A stretch of 64,000 bases of DNA, from contig NC_009976.1 of NCBI RefSeq assembly GCF_000018585.1, positions 801,982 through 865,981 of the forward strand, given 5' to 3'. A model generated the notes under the pieces. The model made no database searches, was not told the origin of the DNA, and worked only from the letters and a program-made list of their open reading frames with translations. The position numbers were made by a program, and so were the translations under genes. The first letter of the stretch is position 1; each line of letters opens with the position of its first letter. Positions 1 through 7,681 of this stretch are shown piece by piece. This DNA is from Prochlorococcus marinus str. MIT 9211. GTDB lineage: Bacteria; Cyanobacteriota; Cyanobacteriia; PCC-6307; Cyanobiaceae.

Positions 1-293
1 CCTTGGTTGCCGATTTAAAGAAAGAGATTTCATTGGCTTATAACGTTCTCGACGATGCAGAGGGTGTTGCTTTAAGAGGTCTTTATATCATCGATCCAGA
101 TGGTGTGATCATGCACGCTACTATTAACAACCTACCTGTAGGAAGAAATGTTGATGAGACCTTGAGAGTTCTTCAAGCATTTCAATATGTTCAAGCCAAC
201 CCAGACGAGGTATGTCCTGCCAATTGGACTCCAGGGGAAAAGACAATGAAGCCAGATCCAGAAGGGAGCAAGGAGTATTTCTCAAGTCTATAA
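1..293 (+). CDS. 2-Cys peroxiredoxin, C-terminal part (5' end outside window)
   Basis: Thiol peroxidase that reduces H2O2 and alkyl hydroperoxides, normally re-reduced by thioredoxin. The visible 96 residues are the C-terminal half of a typical AhpC/Prx1-type protein. They include the strand reading [11 protein letters not shown], the helix ending RVLQAFQYV, and the resolving cysteine in VCPANWTPG. The peroxidatic cysteine would lie upstream of the window. The frame is open to the first base, so the gene is 5'-truncated by the window edge and not broken. The stop is followed almost at once by a convergent membrane gene. Confidence 0.9.
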   Translation, partial: LVADLKKEISLAYNVLDDAEGVALRGLYIIDPDGVIMHATINNLPVGRNVDETLRVLQAFQYVQANPDEVCPANWTPGEKTMKPDPEGSKEYFSSL

Positions 294-294
294 T

Positions 295-1086
295 TTAAAA
301 AGTTCCCCAGAAATAGAAGAAGATACTTCCAATAAGTGGAGTTAGCCTATATAGATGCAATATAAACTTCTCTTTGAACTTAGGACAAGTCCAGTCTGAT
401 ATAGATTCTCCATCAAGCAAATATCTCATTAGAGCATGTACTATGTTGAGCAAAATAAAAACTAGAATCACCGTTAAGGGCAATATGCAATGGCTAATTA
501 AGTTGTCAACTTCAATAACAACTTGATTCTGACTATGTCCTCCCTGTAAATATCTCCAATAGTTTAGATAAGCAATAGAAAAGGTCAGCCCACTAACAAA
601 ACTAAGTATTTTAGATGTAAACTTATTTACTAATAAGGCAGATATTAGTATGTAAAGTCCAATTAATAGATCAAGTTTCGGTATATTGTTCCTAGAGTAA
701 TCTAAATAAGTTTTTAGGCTATTACCTTCAATGCCTAATGAATATAAAAATATGAAAAGATTGTTGATAAACAATATAAAGTATGCCAATGTCGAACTTA
801 CTAGATAAATAGTGTAGTTCTTTCTTTTAATGTATGAATTACAGTCTATTATTTTTATTTGAGAATATGTAACAAGTCTCCACTGTTCTTTCCAATAGTT
901 AAGGTAAGCTATTATGAATAATGCAGGCACTATAACTAGGATATCAAGAAGAAGCCCATAAGGTAAATAATCATTCCATGAAAATTGTGTATACCTATAA
1001 ATCTCTATTGTAGAGATTCCTAATATATAGGAACAGGTGAAATATATTAGTAAAGTTGAAGGGTTTTTATAGTTTATTTTAACCAT
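295..1086 (-). CDS. hypothetical polytopic membrane protein
   Basis: A 263-residue protein I do not recognise. It has about seven hydrophobic segments (near residues 12-26, 42-62, 92-118, 138-155, 160-175, 195-217 and 245-263) joined by short polar loops, so it is an integral membrane protein. No catalytic or transport motif is visible. It starts 11 bases after the stop of the ftsH-like gene on the same strand, so the two are probably co-transcribed and it could be a partner of that AAA protein. That link rests on position only. Confidence 0.65.
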   Translation of the reverse strand: MVKINYKNPSTLLIYFTCSYILGISTIEIYRYTQFSWNDYLPYGLLLDILVIVPALFIIAYLNYWKEQWRLVTYSQIKIIDCNSYIKRKNYTIYLVSSTLAYFILFINNLFIFLYSLGIEGNSLKTYLDYSRNNIPKLDLLIGLYILISALLVNKFTSKILSFVSGLTFSIAYLNYWRYLQGGHSQNQVVIEVDNLISHCILPLTVILVFILLNIVHALMRYLLDGESISDWTCPKFKEKFILHLYRLTPLIGSIFFYFWGTF

Positions 1087-1097
1087 CTTAAGAGAGT

Positions 1098-2831
1098 TTA
1101 TATCTCTGAATTTATTTGTGGTTCTATACCTGTTACTTCAGTGAATCTCTCTATTGATACAGTTTCCTCTTCAAGAAGTACGTTAACCATTAAATCCATT
1201 TCATTTATGAATGGTTTTAGTAAATTAATTGCTTTTTCAAGACAATACTTAGACAGTAGGATTACTTCTTGATCAATTGCTGTAATTGTTTTTTGAGCTA
1301 TAGAACTAGACGGACTAATAAGAGATCTGCCAATAAATACTTCTTCTTGATTCATCTCAAGACAAACTGGTCCTAGCTTTGAAAATCCATATTTGGTTAT
1401 CATCTCTCTAGCAAGATCTGTTGCTGCTGATATTTCATTTATCGAAACCTGCGTTATTTCTTGATTACCAAAAACTAGGATTTCAGCTGCTCTACCTGCA
1501 AGCGTTCGTATTAAACGTGATAAAAGGTAGCGCTTTGTTATTAATCCACTATCTAATAACTCTTCATCAGGTGTAAATCGAGTGTAACCACCTAATTTTG
1601 AACTTCTAGGTAGAATAGATACCTTGTCTAACTTCTCTGATGTGGGTATTAAAAAAGAAACCAATGCTTTGCCTACTTCGTTATATGCAATTATTCTTTT
1701 ATTTGATGAATTAGTTAAGGGGTTTCTTATTAAACCCATGGTTAGTTTATCTAGTGCTTGGTTCAACTCAATGTTGCTTATTTTCGTCTTATTTGATCTT
1801 GCTGCAATAATTGCTGACTCATTTAACAAATTACTTAGATCTGCACCAGAAAAACCCGATGTATTTAGAGCAATTGCGTTTAGAGATACATCCTCTGATA
1901 ATGGCTTGGTTCGTGCATGAACAGAGAGGATTTCAAGCCTTCCTTTCCTGTCTGGAAGGCCAATTTCAATTTTTCTATCGAATCGACCAGGCCTTATTAA
2001 GGCGTTATCCAATACGTCTGGCCTATTTGTAGCTGCTATAACTATTACCCCAGAGTTTTCTGCAAATCCGTCTATTTCTGTAAGTAGTTGATTTAAGGTT
2101 TGTTCTCTTTCATCATTGCCTCCGCCTATTCCACTTCCCCTCTTCCTTCCAATAGCATCTATTTCGTCAATAAAGATTATGGAAGGAGATTTTTCCAATG
2201 CTTTTTTGAATAATTGTCTTACTCGACTGGCCCCTACGCCAACAAAGAGCTCTACAAATTCAGAGGCTGATATTGAGAAAAATGGCACATTTGCCTCTCC
2301 TGCAATAGCCCTTGCTAGCAAAGTTTTACCGGTTCCAGGAGGACCAATGAGTAGAAATCCTTTAGGGATTTTTGCTCCCATTTTGGAGAAGACTTGGGGT
2401 GATTTTAAAAATGTGACTATTTCCTTGATGTCTTCTAATGCTTCAGATATACCAGCAACATCATCGAATTTTGTTGTAGGGCCCTCTGCATCGTCTATTG
2501 GATCTTTGCTATTTACAAATCCAAGGGTCTTATTTGCAATACCTGCAGTCCTTTTGAGAATAAATAGAAGTGCCGCAATAAATAGAAAAACTATAGTTAA
2601 ATTCCCAAATAAGGAGGCAACAGCTTGTTCCTGTCTAATATCTTTTACTGTTAACTGTGTTCCACTCTCTTCGGCTAAACGCAATATTTTTTGATCATTT
2701 GGTAGGACTGGGACTTTAGAAGAAGAGCCATCCTTAAAAACTACATATACTTCTCTTCTTGCTGGTACATATATTATAGACCTTATATTTCCTGAGGATA
2801 TGTCTTTTAAAAGATTGCTGTAGCTCGACAT
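1098..2831 (-). CDS. FtsH-like AAA+ ATPase with degenerate zinc-protease site
   Basis: FtsH proteins are membrane-anchored AAA+ zinc proteases that remove damaged photosystem II proteins. The ATPase half looks intact: Walker A GPPGTGKT (residues 163-170), Walker B IIFIDE (218-223) and the second region of homology [20 protein letters not shown]. The protease half has lost the zinc site: the expected HExGH reads NEVGK (384-388), and the usual third ligand Asp is Glu (466). The first membrane helix of normal FtsH is also missing. The protein starts directly in the soluble domain and has one hydrophobic segment (about 77-92). An in-frame stop a few codons upstream rules out a longer N-terminus. 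It is probably an FtsHi-type chaperone or regulatory subunit of an FtsH hetero-oligomer. The assignment to the FtsH fold is secure; the lack of proteolysis is inferred. Confidence 0.92.
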   Translation of the reverse strand: MSSYSNLLKDISSGNIRSIIYVPARREVYVVFKDGSSSKVPVLPNDQKILRLAEESGTQLTVKDIRQEQAVASLFGNLTIVFLFIAALLFILKRTAGIANKTLGFVNSKDPIDDAEGPTTKFDDVAGISEALEDIKEIVTFLKSPQVFSKMGAKIPKGFLLIGPPGTGKTLLARAIAGEANVPFFSISASEFVELFVGVGASRVRQLFKKALEKSPSIIFIDEIDAIGRKRGSGIGGGNDEREQTLNQLLTEIDGFAENSGVIVIAATNRPDVLDNALIRPGRFDRKIEIGLPDRKGRLEILSVHARTKPLSEDVSLNAIALNTSGFSGADLSNLLNESAIIAARSNKTKISNIELNQALDKLTMGLIRNPLTNSSNKRIIAYNEVGKALVSFLIPTSEKLDKVSILPRSSKLGGYTRFTPDEELLDSGLITKRYLLSRLIRTLAGRAAEILVFGNQEITQVSINEISAATDLAREMITKYGFSKLGPVCLEMNQEEVFIGRSLISPSSSIAQKTITAIDQEVILLSKYCLEKAINLLKPFINEMDLMVNVLLEEETVSIERFTEVTGIEPQINSEI

Positions 2832-2959
2832 GTCATTCTTCTGAACAATTAATTAATTGTTTTAATTAACAGTTGAATATTTATATTATAGATAGCTTTG
2901 CAGTTGGTTTTTATTTATTTCTGATTTGATATGGATACCATTACAAATATAGATTCGAT

Positions 2960-2989
2960 TTGACTTAGGGCCTAACTAGAATGGATTAT
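2960..2989 (+). promoter_or_regulatory. candidate promoter for rpmF
   Basis: A TTGACT (2960-2965) lies 18 bases before GATTAT (2984-2989), about 25 bases ahead of the L32 start. The -35 matches the sigma70 consensus at 5 of 6 positions and the -10 at 4 of 6. In AT-rich DNA such matches arise by chance, so this is only a candidate. Confidence 0.35.
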
Positions 2990-3013
2990 ATTAAAAAGGT
3001 TTGATGATCAGAA

Positions 3014-3190
3014 ATGGCTGTACCAAAGAAAAAGACCTCTAAGGGCAAGAGAAATCAGAGACATTCCATATGGAAAGCCAAGGCAGGCATTGCTGCTCAA
3101 AAGGCTTTGTCTTTAGGTAAGTCAGTTCTGACAGGAAGGTCTCAAGGCTTTGTATACCCTATTGATGAGCAGGAAGAGGCTGAAGAATAG
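3014..3190 (+). CDS. rpmF: 50S ribosomal protein L32
   Basis: A 58-residue basic protein beginning [18 protein letters not shown], the hallmark start of bacterial and plastid L32. It sits on the large ribosomal subunit. There are no CxxC pairs, so this is the zinc-independent form, as in other cyanobacteria. The acidic tail (DEQEEAEE) is typical of cyanobacterial versions. It is a single gene between two minus-strand genes, with its own candidate promoter. Confidence 0.95.
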
Positions 3191-3213
3191 ATACAGATCT
3201 TCTGGCTACTTTT

Positions 3214-3546
3214 TTAAGACCCTAGTTTGAATGCTTCTAAAACAATTGCATAGGTAACTCCTATTCTTATATTATCAATTGAGAGCCAATAGACCTTTAT
3301 TGGCTGTTTAACTATCCTCTTAAGTCTTACTAATAACTCAATAACAATAATTATTAAAGGAACTATCAAGACTCTTTGCCCTGTTCTTTGTAGGTAGTAA
3401 GCGAACAAACTACTTGCTAGATAATAGCCAAAGAGGAGGCTTAGTAGACCTATAGAGCGTTTTCGCCAACTACCGGAAAATGAAGATGCAAATTCGTCGC
3501 TTATACGGTCAATTAATTGGCTATAACCAGTTCTATGTTTAACCAT
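3214..3546 (-). CDS. Ycf20-like (DUF565) membrane protein
   Basis: A 110-residue protein with a polar N-terminus, a hydrophobic pair (about 30-55 and 58-75) containing LLFGYYLASSLFAYYLQRTGQ, and a C-terminal amphipathic stretch. This is the pattern of DUF565/Ycf20, a family shared by cyanobacteria and plastids and linked in algae and plants to photoprotection. It overlaps the start of the upstream HAD gene by 8 bases, so translation is probably coupled. Family assignment is from memory of the motif. Confidence 0.7.
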   Translation of the reverse strand: MVKHRTGYSQLIDRISDEFASSFSGSWRKRSIGLLSLLFGYYLASSLFAYYLQRTGQRVLIVPLIIIVIELLVRLKRIVKQPIKVYWLSIDNIRIGVTYAIVLEAFKLGS

Positions 3547-4288
3547 TTAGTGACTTTTTTAGTAGATTTTCTAAAGTCCTATAATCTATTATAGAAGTTG
3601 AATCTAAACCTTTAAAAATATATGATGGTTTGTTATAGTCTCCCAGATGATCAACTATAATATCTGCAGCTTTATAAAGCGAATCCTTATATTTACTCCA
3701 AGGCGAAAGAGTGACAATACAATTTAAATTAGCCAGGGATGCAGACCTCAACCCTTCAATTGAGTCTTCTATAGCAATTGAATTCCGGGTGGAACTTTTG
3801 CTAAGCTCCAAAGCTTTGATATAGCACTCGGGACTTGGTTTAGCTAATTGGACCAATTCTGAGGTAACATAACCGCTAAAAGTATTAAGTTTATAAGCTT
3901 CTAGCAAAGCCTTTACTGAGGACTTACCACTAGATGTAACGATCCACTGTTTGACATTATTTTCTTTTAACTCCTTCAACAACCTAATAACGCCAGGCCT
4001 TATTTTTATAGACCCTTTCCGAACCAATTCTATGTAATTATACTTTTTAGATTGATGAATACTTTTTATTTGTTCATCGGTAATAGTATGTCCTTTTAGT
4101 AGGGCATATTGTTTGATTCTATTCCTTCCACCAGGGAAATGTAAAAGTTGAATGTATTCGTCTTTGGACCAGTTCCAATCTAAAGAATACTTATTAAATG
4201 CTTGATTAAAAGCTACTCGATGACCTGTTAATTCTGTATCTGCTATAGTTCCATCGAGATCCCAAAATACCGTTTTAAGCTGTTGCAT
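3539..4288 (-). CDS. HAD-superfamily hydrolase, CbbY/beta-phosphoglucomutase-like
   Basis: A 249-residue soluble HAD phosphatase. Motif I is DLDGT near residue 10 (nucleophile and general-acid Asp), followed by an alpha-helical cap. Motif II is the TSS in WIVTSSGKSSV, the motif III Lys lies in AKPSPECY, and motif IV is IEDSIEGL. The length and cap match the CbbY/Gph/beta-PGM subgroup, which act on small sugar phosphates. CbbY of phototrophs degrades xylulose-1,5-bisphosphate, an inhibitor of Rubisco, but the actual substrate cannot be read from sequence. Confidence 0.85.
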   Translation of the reverse strand: MQQLKTVFWDLDGTIADTELTGHRVAFNQAFNKYSLDWNWSKDEYIQLLHFPGGRNRIKQYALLKGHTITDEQIKSIHQSKKYNYIELVRKGSIKIRPGVIRLLKELKENNVKQWIVTSSGKSSVKALLEAYKLNTFSGYVTSELVQLAKPSPECYIKALELSKSSTRNSIAIEDSIEGLRSASLANLNCIVTLSPWSKYKDSLYKAADIIVDHLGDYNKPSYIFKGLDSTSIIDYRTLENLLKKSLNG

Positions 4289-4348
4289 ATAATTTTTAGT
4301 CTATTAGTAAATTAACACCTCATACATCACTACTCTAGCAAGGAACTC

Positions 4349-6226
4349 TTGAGAAATCTAACAGCTAAGTGGATAACACCTCTCCCAGTATGTTTTTCCG
4401 AATCGATTCCTAAAGAGATTCCTCACATAATTAAATCAATTCTTTTAAGGCGAGGACTTACTCATATCAACGATATTAATGATTTAGTTGAGCCCCCCGA
4501 CCTCCCAGATCCAACAGACCATTTCCCAGACTTAGACATAGCATCTGAGAGGATAATTTCTGCTATAAACAATAATGAAAAAATTGCTATATGCGGAGAC
4601 TACGATGCTGATGGTATGACCAGTACGTCATTATTGGTTGATTTTTTGCTTAGGCTTGATGGATCCCCAATTCCATTTATACCATCAAGAAAAGAGGAAG
4701 GATATGGCCTTAACAGAAATATCGTCGAGAAGATTCGACGGGAAGGTATTCGTTTAATTATCACAGTTGATAATGGAGTCTCTGCCATCTATGAAATAGA
4801 ACTAGCTCAGTCATATGGAATAGATGTTATTCTCTCGGATCATCATGAGATAAAAGAGAATCTACCAAATCTATTAGCTTTGATTCATCCAAGTACCATT
4901 CCATACTCATCTCCTTATAAATATTTAGCAGGCGTTGGCTTGGCATATCTAATAGCTCAAACTATTGCTATTAAAAGAAATTCTACAGATAAATTGTCCT
5001 TATCCAAGGATTTGTTTTGTATAGGTACAGTAGCTGATATGGCTAAACTAAAAGGGGCTAATCGTTATTGGTTGAAAAGTTGGACTCCTAATCTTATAAA
5101 TACGAAATCTAAGGGTTTAAAATCACTTTTATCTAAAGCTAAGTTGAATAATAAAAATATAACAACAGAGGATATTGCCTTTAGAATAGCACCTAGAATT
5201 AATTCTGTTGGTAGAATATCTGAACCTTCTTTAATTTTGAAGCTATTTCTAGAGAAGGATCATATTTCTATTCGAGAAATAGTTAATAAGATAGAAAATA
5301 TAAACAAGGAAAGAAAGCTTTTATGTAATCAAACTACTTCAGAAGCTATTTCAATTCTAGAAAGTAATTCTGAAGTACTCAACCCATTTATTGTTCTTGC
5401 TCAGAACCACTGGCATCAAGGTGTTATTGGTATTGTTGCAGCTAAAATCATGGAAAGATACAATCGGCCAACAGCAATACTTGCCAGCGACAAAAACGGT
5501 TTTTTAAGAGCATCTGTCAGATCTCCGAAATCCTTTAATGCATTGGCAGCGCTAAAGAAATGTTCACAGATTTTGCATAAATTTGGCGGCCATTCAGCAG
5601 CTGGAGGCTTTACTATTAAAGCTGAAAAAATATCTCTCCTTCAGTCAAAACTTAATGAATCAGCTAGCCATTGGTTGTCTAATAATTCAAAACCAACTAT
5701 TGAACCAGAATGTTATGTTGAATTTGATCAAATAACTAATCAGATATGTAATTATCTAAAGTTACTTGAACCTTTTGGGCAAGGAAATCCAGCCCCTTTG
5801 TTTTGGACACGTGGATGTACCATATTAAAAAAGGAGACTTTTTATTCTGGTCATCAGTTATTACATCTCAAGCAAGGAAAAAGTATAGTTAAGGCAATAA
5901 ACTGGAACTCTAATAAATTTACTACTTATCCCTCTAGTATAGATATTGCTTTTTATATAGATTATGAGAATTATTTTAATACAGATAAGCACCAAATAAC
6001 TATCTTTTCCTTTAAGGAATATTCTAAGGTAGAAAGCTTTGCACTCATGAATAGGATCTATAAATGCCAATTAGATCCAGAGGGTAATTTACTAATAGAG
6101 AATAGTCTAGGTAAAAAAATATGTTATAAAGGAACTTTTAATGATCAATCAATTAATCAATTTTCCGATAATAAATATATAAGGAGATTGGTATCAATTT
6201 CCGGCGAAATACTTGGAATAGTTTAA
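4349..6226 (+). CDS. recJ: single-stranded-DNA-specific exonuclease RecJ
   Basis: A 5'-3' single-strand DNA exonuclease used in mismatch repair, base excision repair and RecF recombination. DHH-family motifs appear in order: DYDADG (residues 84-89), SDHHE, GTVADMA, PRINSVGR, and the DHHA1 signature FGGHSAAGGF. A C-terminal OB-like region follows (EPFGQGNPAPLF). At 625 residues it is slightly long for the family. The start used is a TTG, since there is no in-frame ATG nearby upstream of the conserved region. It is followed by a strong hairpin. Confidence 0.94.
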   Translation: MRNLTAKWITPLPVCFSESIPKEIPHIIKSILLRRGLTHINDINDLVEPPDLPDPTDHFPDLDIASERIISAINNNEKIAICGDYDADGMTSTSLLVDFLLRLDGSPIPFIPSRKEEGYGLNRNIVEKIRREGIRLIITVDNGVSAIYEIELAQSYGIDVILSDHHEIKENLPNLLALIHPSTIPYSSPYKYLAGVGLAYLIAQTIAIKRNSTDKLSLSKDLFCIGTVADMAKLKGANRYWLKSWTPNLINTKSKGLKSLLSKAKLNNKNITTEDIAFRIAPRINSVGRISEPSLILKLFLEKDHISIREIVNKIENINKERKLLCNQTTSEAISILESNSEVLNPFIVLAQNHWHQGVIGIVAAKIMERYNRPTAILASDKNGFLRASVRSPKSFNALAALKKCSQILHKFGGHSAAGGFTIKAEKISLLQSKLNESASHWLSNNSKPTIEPECYVEFDQITNQICNYLKLLEPFGQGNPAPLFWTRGCTILKKETFYSGHQLLHLKQGKSIVKAINWNSNKFTTYPSSIDIAFYIDYENYFNTDKHQITIFSFKEYSKVESFALMNRIYKCQLDPEGNLLIENSLGKKICYKGTFNDQSINQFSDNKYIRRLVSISGEILGIV

Positions 6227-6231
6227 TTAGA

Positions 6232-6271
6232 AAATTAACCCTATTGATATGACTACCAATAGGGTTAATTT
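6232..6271. terminator. bidirectional intrinsic terminator between recJ and psb30
   Basis: A perfect 15-base inverted repeat (arms 6232-6246 and 6257-6271) with a 10-base loop, bounded by A and T residues on both sides. It lies between the convergent recJ and psb30 genes and could stop transcription from both. Confidence 0.75.
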
Positions 6272-6326
6272 CTAGTTCTTTTGTCTGGGTTGGATCGAGA
6301 GGTTACCCAGTAATGCTAATCAGCAA

Positions 6327-6404
6327 TTATCTTCTATAGAAAATAAGAGCTATTATTGCAGGACCTGCAAGTGCTACAGCAACAAATGGCAATAGATTTC
6401 CCAT
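6327..6404 (-). CDS. psb30: photosystem II protein Psb30 (Ycf12), very short form
   Basis: A 25-residue ORF, MGNLLPFVAVALAGPAIIAL followed by IFYRR, forming a single membrane helix with a positive end. The core ALAGPAIIALI followed by arginines matches the Psb30/Ycf12 pattern (GP motif in the helix, R-rich stromal end). Psb30 is a peripheral one-helix subunit of the PSII core near cytochrome b559. The usual GGNL-type tail is missing and the N-terminus is short. The assignment is by motif likeness. A different one-helix photosynthetic peptide is possible. Confidence 0.6.
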   Translation of the reverse strand: MGNLLPFVAVALAGPAIIALIFYRR

Positions 6405-6532
6405 TTTTTTAGATAGACGTTAGTATTTATACCAAGAGCATAGTTTACTAAAGCATCCTTTGAGAATGAAATATATTTTTTGTAATTTGCTTGTTAACTC
6501 CATAGCACTTAATTCAGATATATTCCTTTAGT

Positions 6533-6898
6533 ATGGCAGCCCAAAAGCTGAGATGGCAGTGTATCAGGGCATGTGGAGCATGTTGTAGACTCGCTCCACA
6601 TGAGAGAGTTGAAGCACTTCAGGCACTTTCTAAAGAACAAACTATTCAGTATTTACGCCTAGTAGCAGATGATGGATGGTGTCGTTTTTATAACAAATCC
6701 ATGAAAACGTGCACTATTTATAATCAGAGGCCTGATTTTTGCAATGTCAAAAATCTTTTAAGTATTTTCAAATTAGATAATACTTCTATAGATACAGTTG
6801 CAATTATGTCTTGTAGGCAACATATTCGGTCCATATATGGAGGCAGGAGTCAAGTCCTAAAACGATTTGAACATACACTCAGAAGCAATTCAACATAA
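6533..6898 (+). CDS. YkgJ-type cysteine-cluster protein
   Basis: A 121-residue soluble protein of the CxxCxxxCC zinc/iron-chelating family (UPF0153/YkgJ). The N-terminal cluster C10, C14, C17, C18 (in CIRACGACC) is followed by GWCRF, CTIYNQRP and DFC, the usual order for the family. These proteins are thought to bind a metal or Fe-S cluster, and their biochemical role is unknown. It stands just upstream of two cation-transporter genes, which may hint at metal handling. Confidence 0.8.
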   Translation: MAAQKLRWQCIRACGACCRLAPHERVEALQALSKEQTIQYLRLVADDGWCRFYNKSMKTCTIYNQRPDFCNVKNLLSIFKLDNTSIDTVAIMSCRQHIRSIYGGRSQVLKRFEHTLRSNST

Positions 6899-6902
6899 GT
6901 CT

Positions 6903-7265
6903 ATGATAAAAAAATATGATTCAACTGTTTCTGAGAATGAATTAAAAGACCAATCTTCTAATAGTTTTGCAATTACCCTCTTTAGCACCTTTACAACTGT
7001 ATTTATAGCTGAGTTGGGAGATAAGACCCAAGTTGCTACGTTACTTCTTTCCGCTGAGTCAGGTAGCCCCTTAATTGTTTTTATAGGAGCTTCTCTTGCT
7101 TTAGTATTATCAAGCCTTTTTGGTGTTCTTCTTGGAAGGTATATATCAAAGCATATACCCCCTAGCCTTTTTAGTTATTTGGCTGGTTCTCTAATGACCC
7201 TTATAGGTCTCTGGTTGTTAATAGAATCCTTAGATAGTAGATTCAATATTATTAATTTCCCATGA
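6903..7265 (+). CDS. GDT1/TMEM165 (UPF0016) family transporter, first half-size gene
   Basis: A 120-residue membrane protein carrying the family signature ELGDKTQ in its first helix, followed by two more hydrophobic segments. UPF0016 proteins export Mn2+ or Ca2+. The cyanobacterial member Mnx moves Mn2+ from cytoplasm to thylakoid lumen. The usual protein carries two such repeats in one chain; here each repeat has its own gene. I start at the ATG at 6903, just after the upstream gene ends, because a start at 6867 would overlap it by 32 bases. Confidence 0.85.
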   Translation: MIKKYDSTVSENELKDQSSNSFAITLFSTFTTVFIAELGDKTQVATLLLSAESGSPLIVFIGASLALVLSSLFGVLLGRYISKHIPPSLFSYLAGSLMTLIGLWLLIESLDSRFNIINFP

Positions 7266-7555
7266 AATTACTAGACCCTATTCTTATATCTACGTTTTCG
7301 ACTATTTTGTTTGCAGAGCTTGGTGATAAAACACAACTTGCAACAGTTGCAATCAGTGGTAAAAGTGACAAACCCATAGCAGTATTTATTGGCTCTTCTA
7401 GTGCACTTGTAATAGCTTGCTTAATTGGTACCCTTGCGGGTGGGTCTATATCTACTTATATCCCATCCTATATTCTAAAATTGGTTGCAGCTATTGGTTT
7501 TTTGTACATTGGCGTAAGTCTTTTGCTTAGTGCATACAGAAGCCAAGAAACTTAG
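7262..7555 (+). CDS. GDT1/TMEM165 (UPF0016) family transporter, second half-size gene
   Basis: A 97-residue partner of the gene before it, overlapping it by four bases (ATGA), which implies translational coupling and equal amounts. It carries its own ELGDKTQ signature near residue 19 and three hydrophobic segments. Two half-size proteins would form a heterodimer equal to the fused Mnx protein of other cyanobacteria. Mn2+ export towards the lumen would fit the needs of photosystem II, but the substrate is inferred from the family. Confidence 0.85.
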   Translation: MKLLDPILISTFSTILFAELGDKTQLATVAISGKSDKPIAVFIGSSSALVIACLIGTLAGGSISTYIPSYILKLVAAIGFLYIGVSLLLSAYRSQET

Positions 7556-7628
7556 TTAATTATTCTTACCCTGTCAAAGTTTTAATAGTTTTGATATTTA
7601 TATCGTATAAAAACACTACGCTTTGAAA

Positions 7629-7634
7629 TATAAT
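7629..7634 (+). promoter_or_regulatory. candidate -10 box upstream of the Zam/RNase R-like gene
   Basis: A perfect TATAAT stands about 50 bases before the ATG of the downstream gene, in the 126-base gap after the transporter pair. No convincing -35 is visible, so this is a weak call. Confidence 0.3.
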
Positions 7635-7681
7635 TCTTGTAGGTTGCTGAATATGAATCAACCAGTAACCATCACTTCATT

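Noticed and set aside
2116-2694. A 192-codon open frame on the plus strand within the ftsH-like gene
   Set aside because: It is wholly antisense to a gene with clear AAA+ motifs, its product has no recognisable fold, and long antisense frames are expected opposite conserved Gly/Ser-rich coding DNA.
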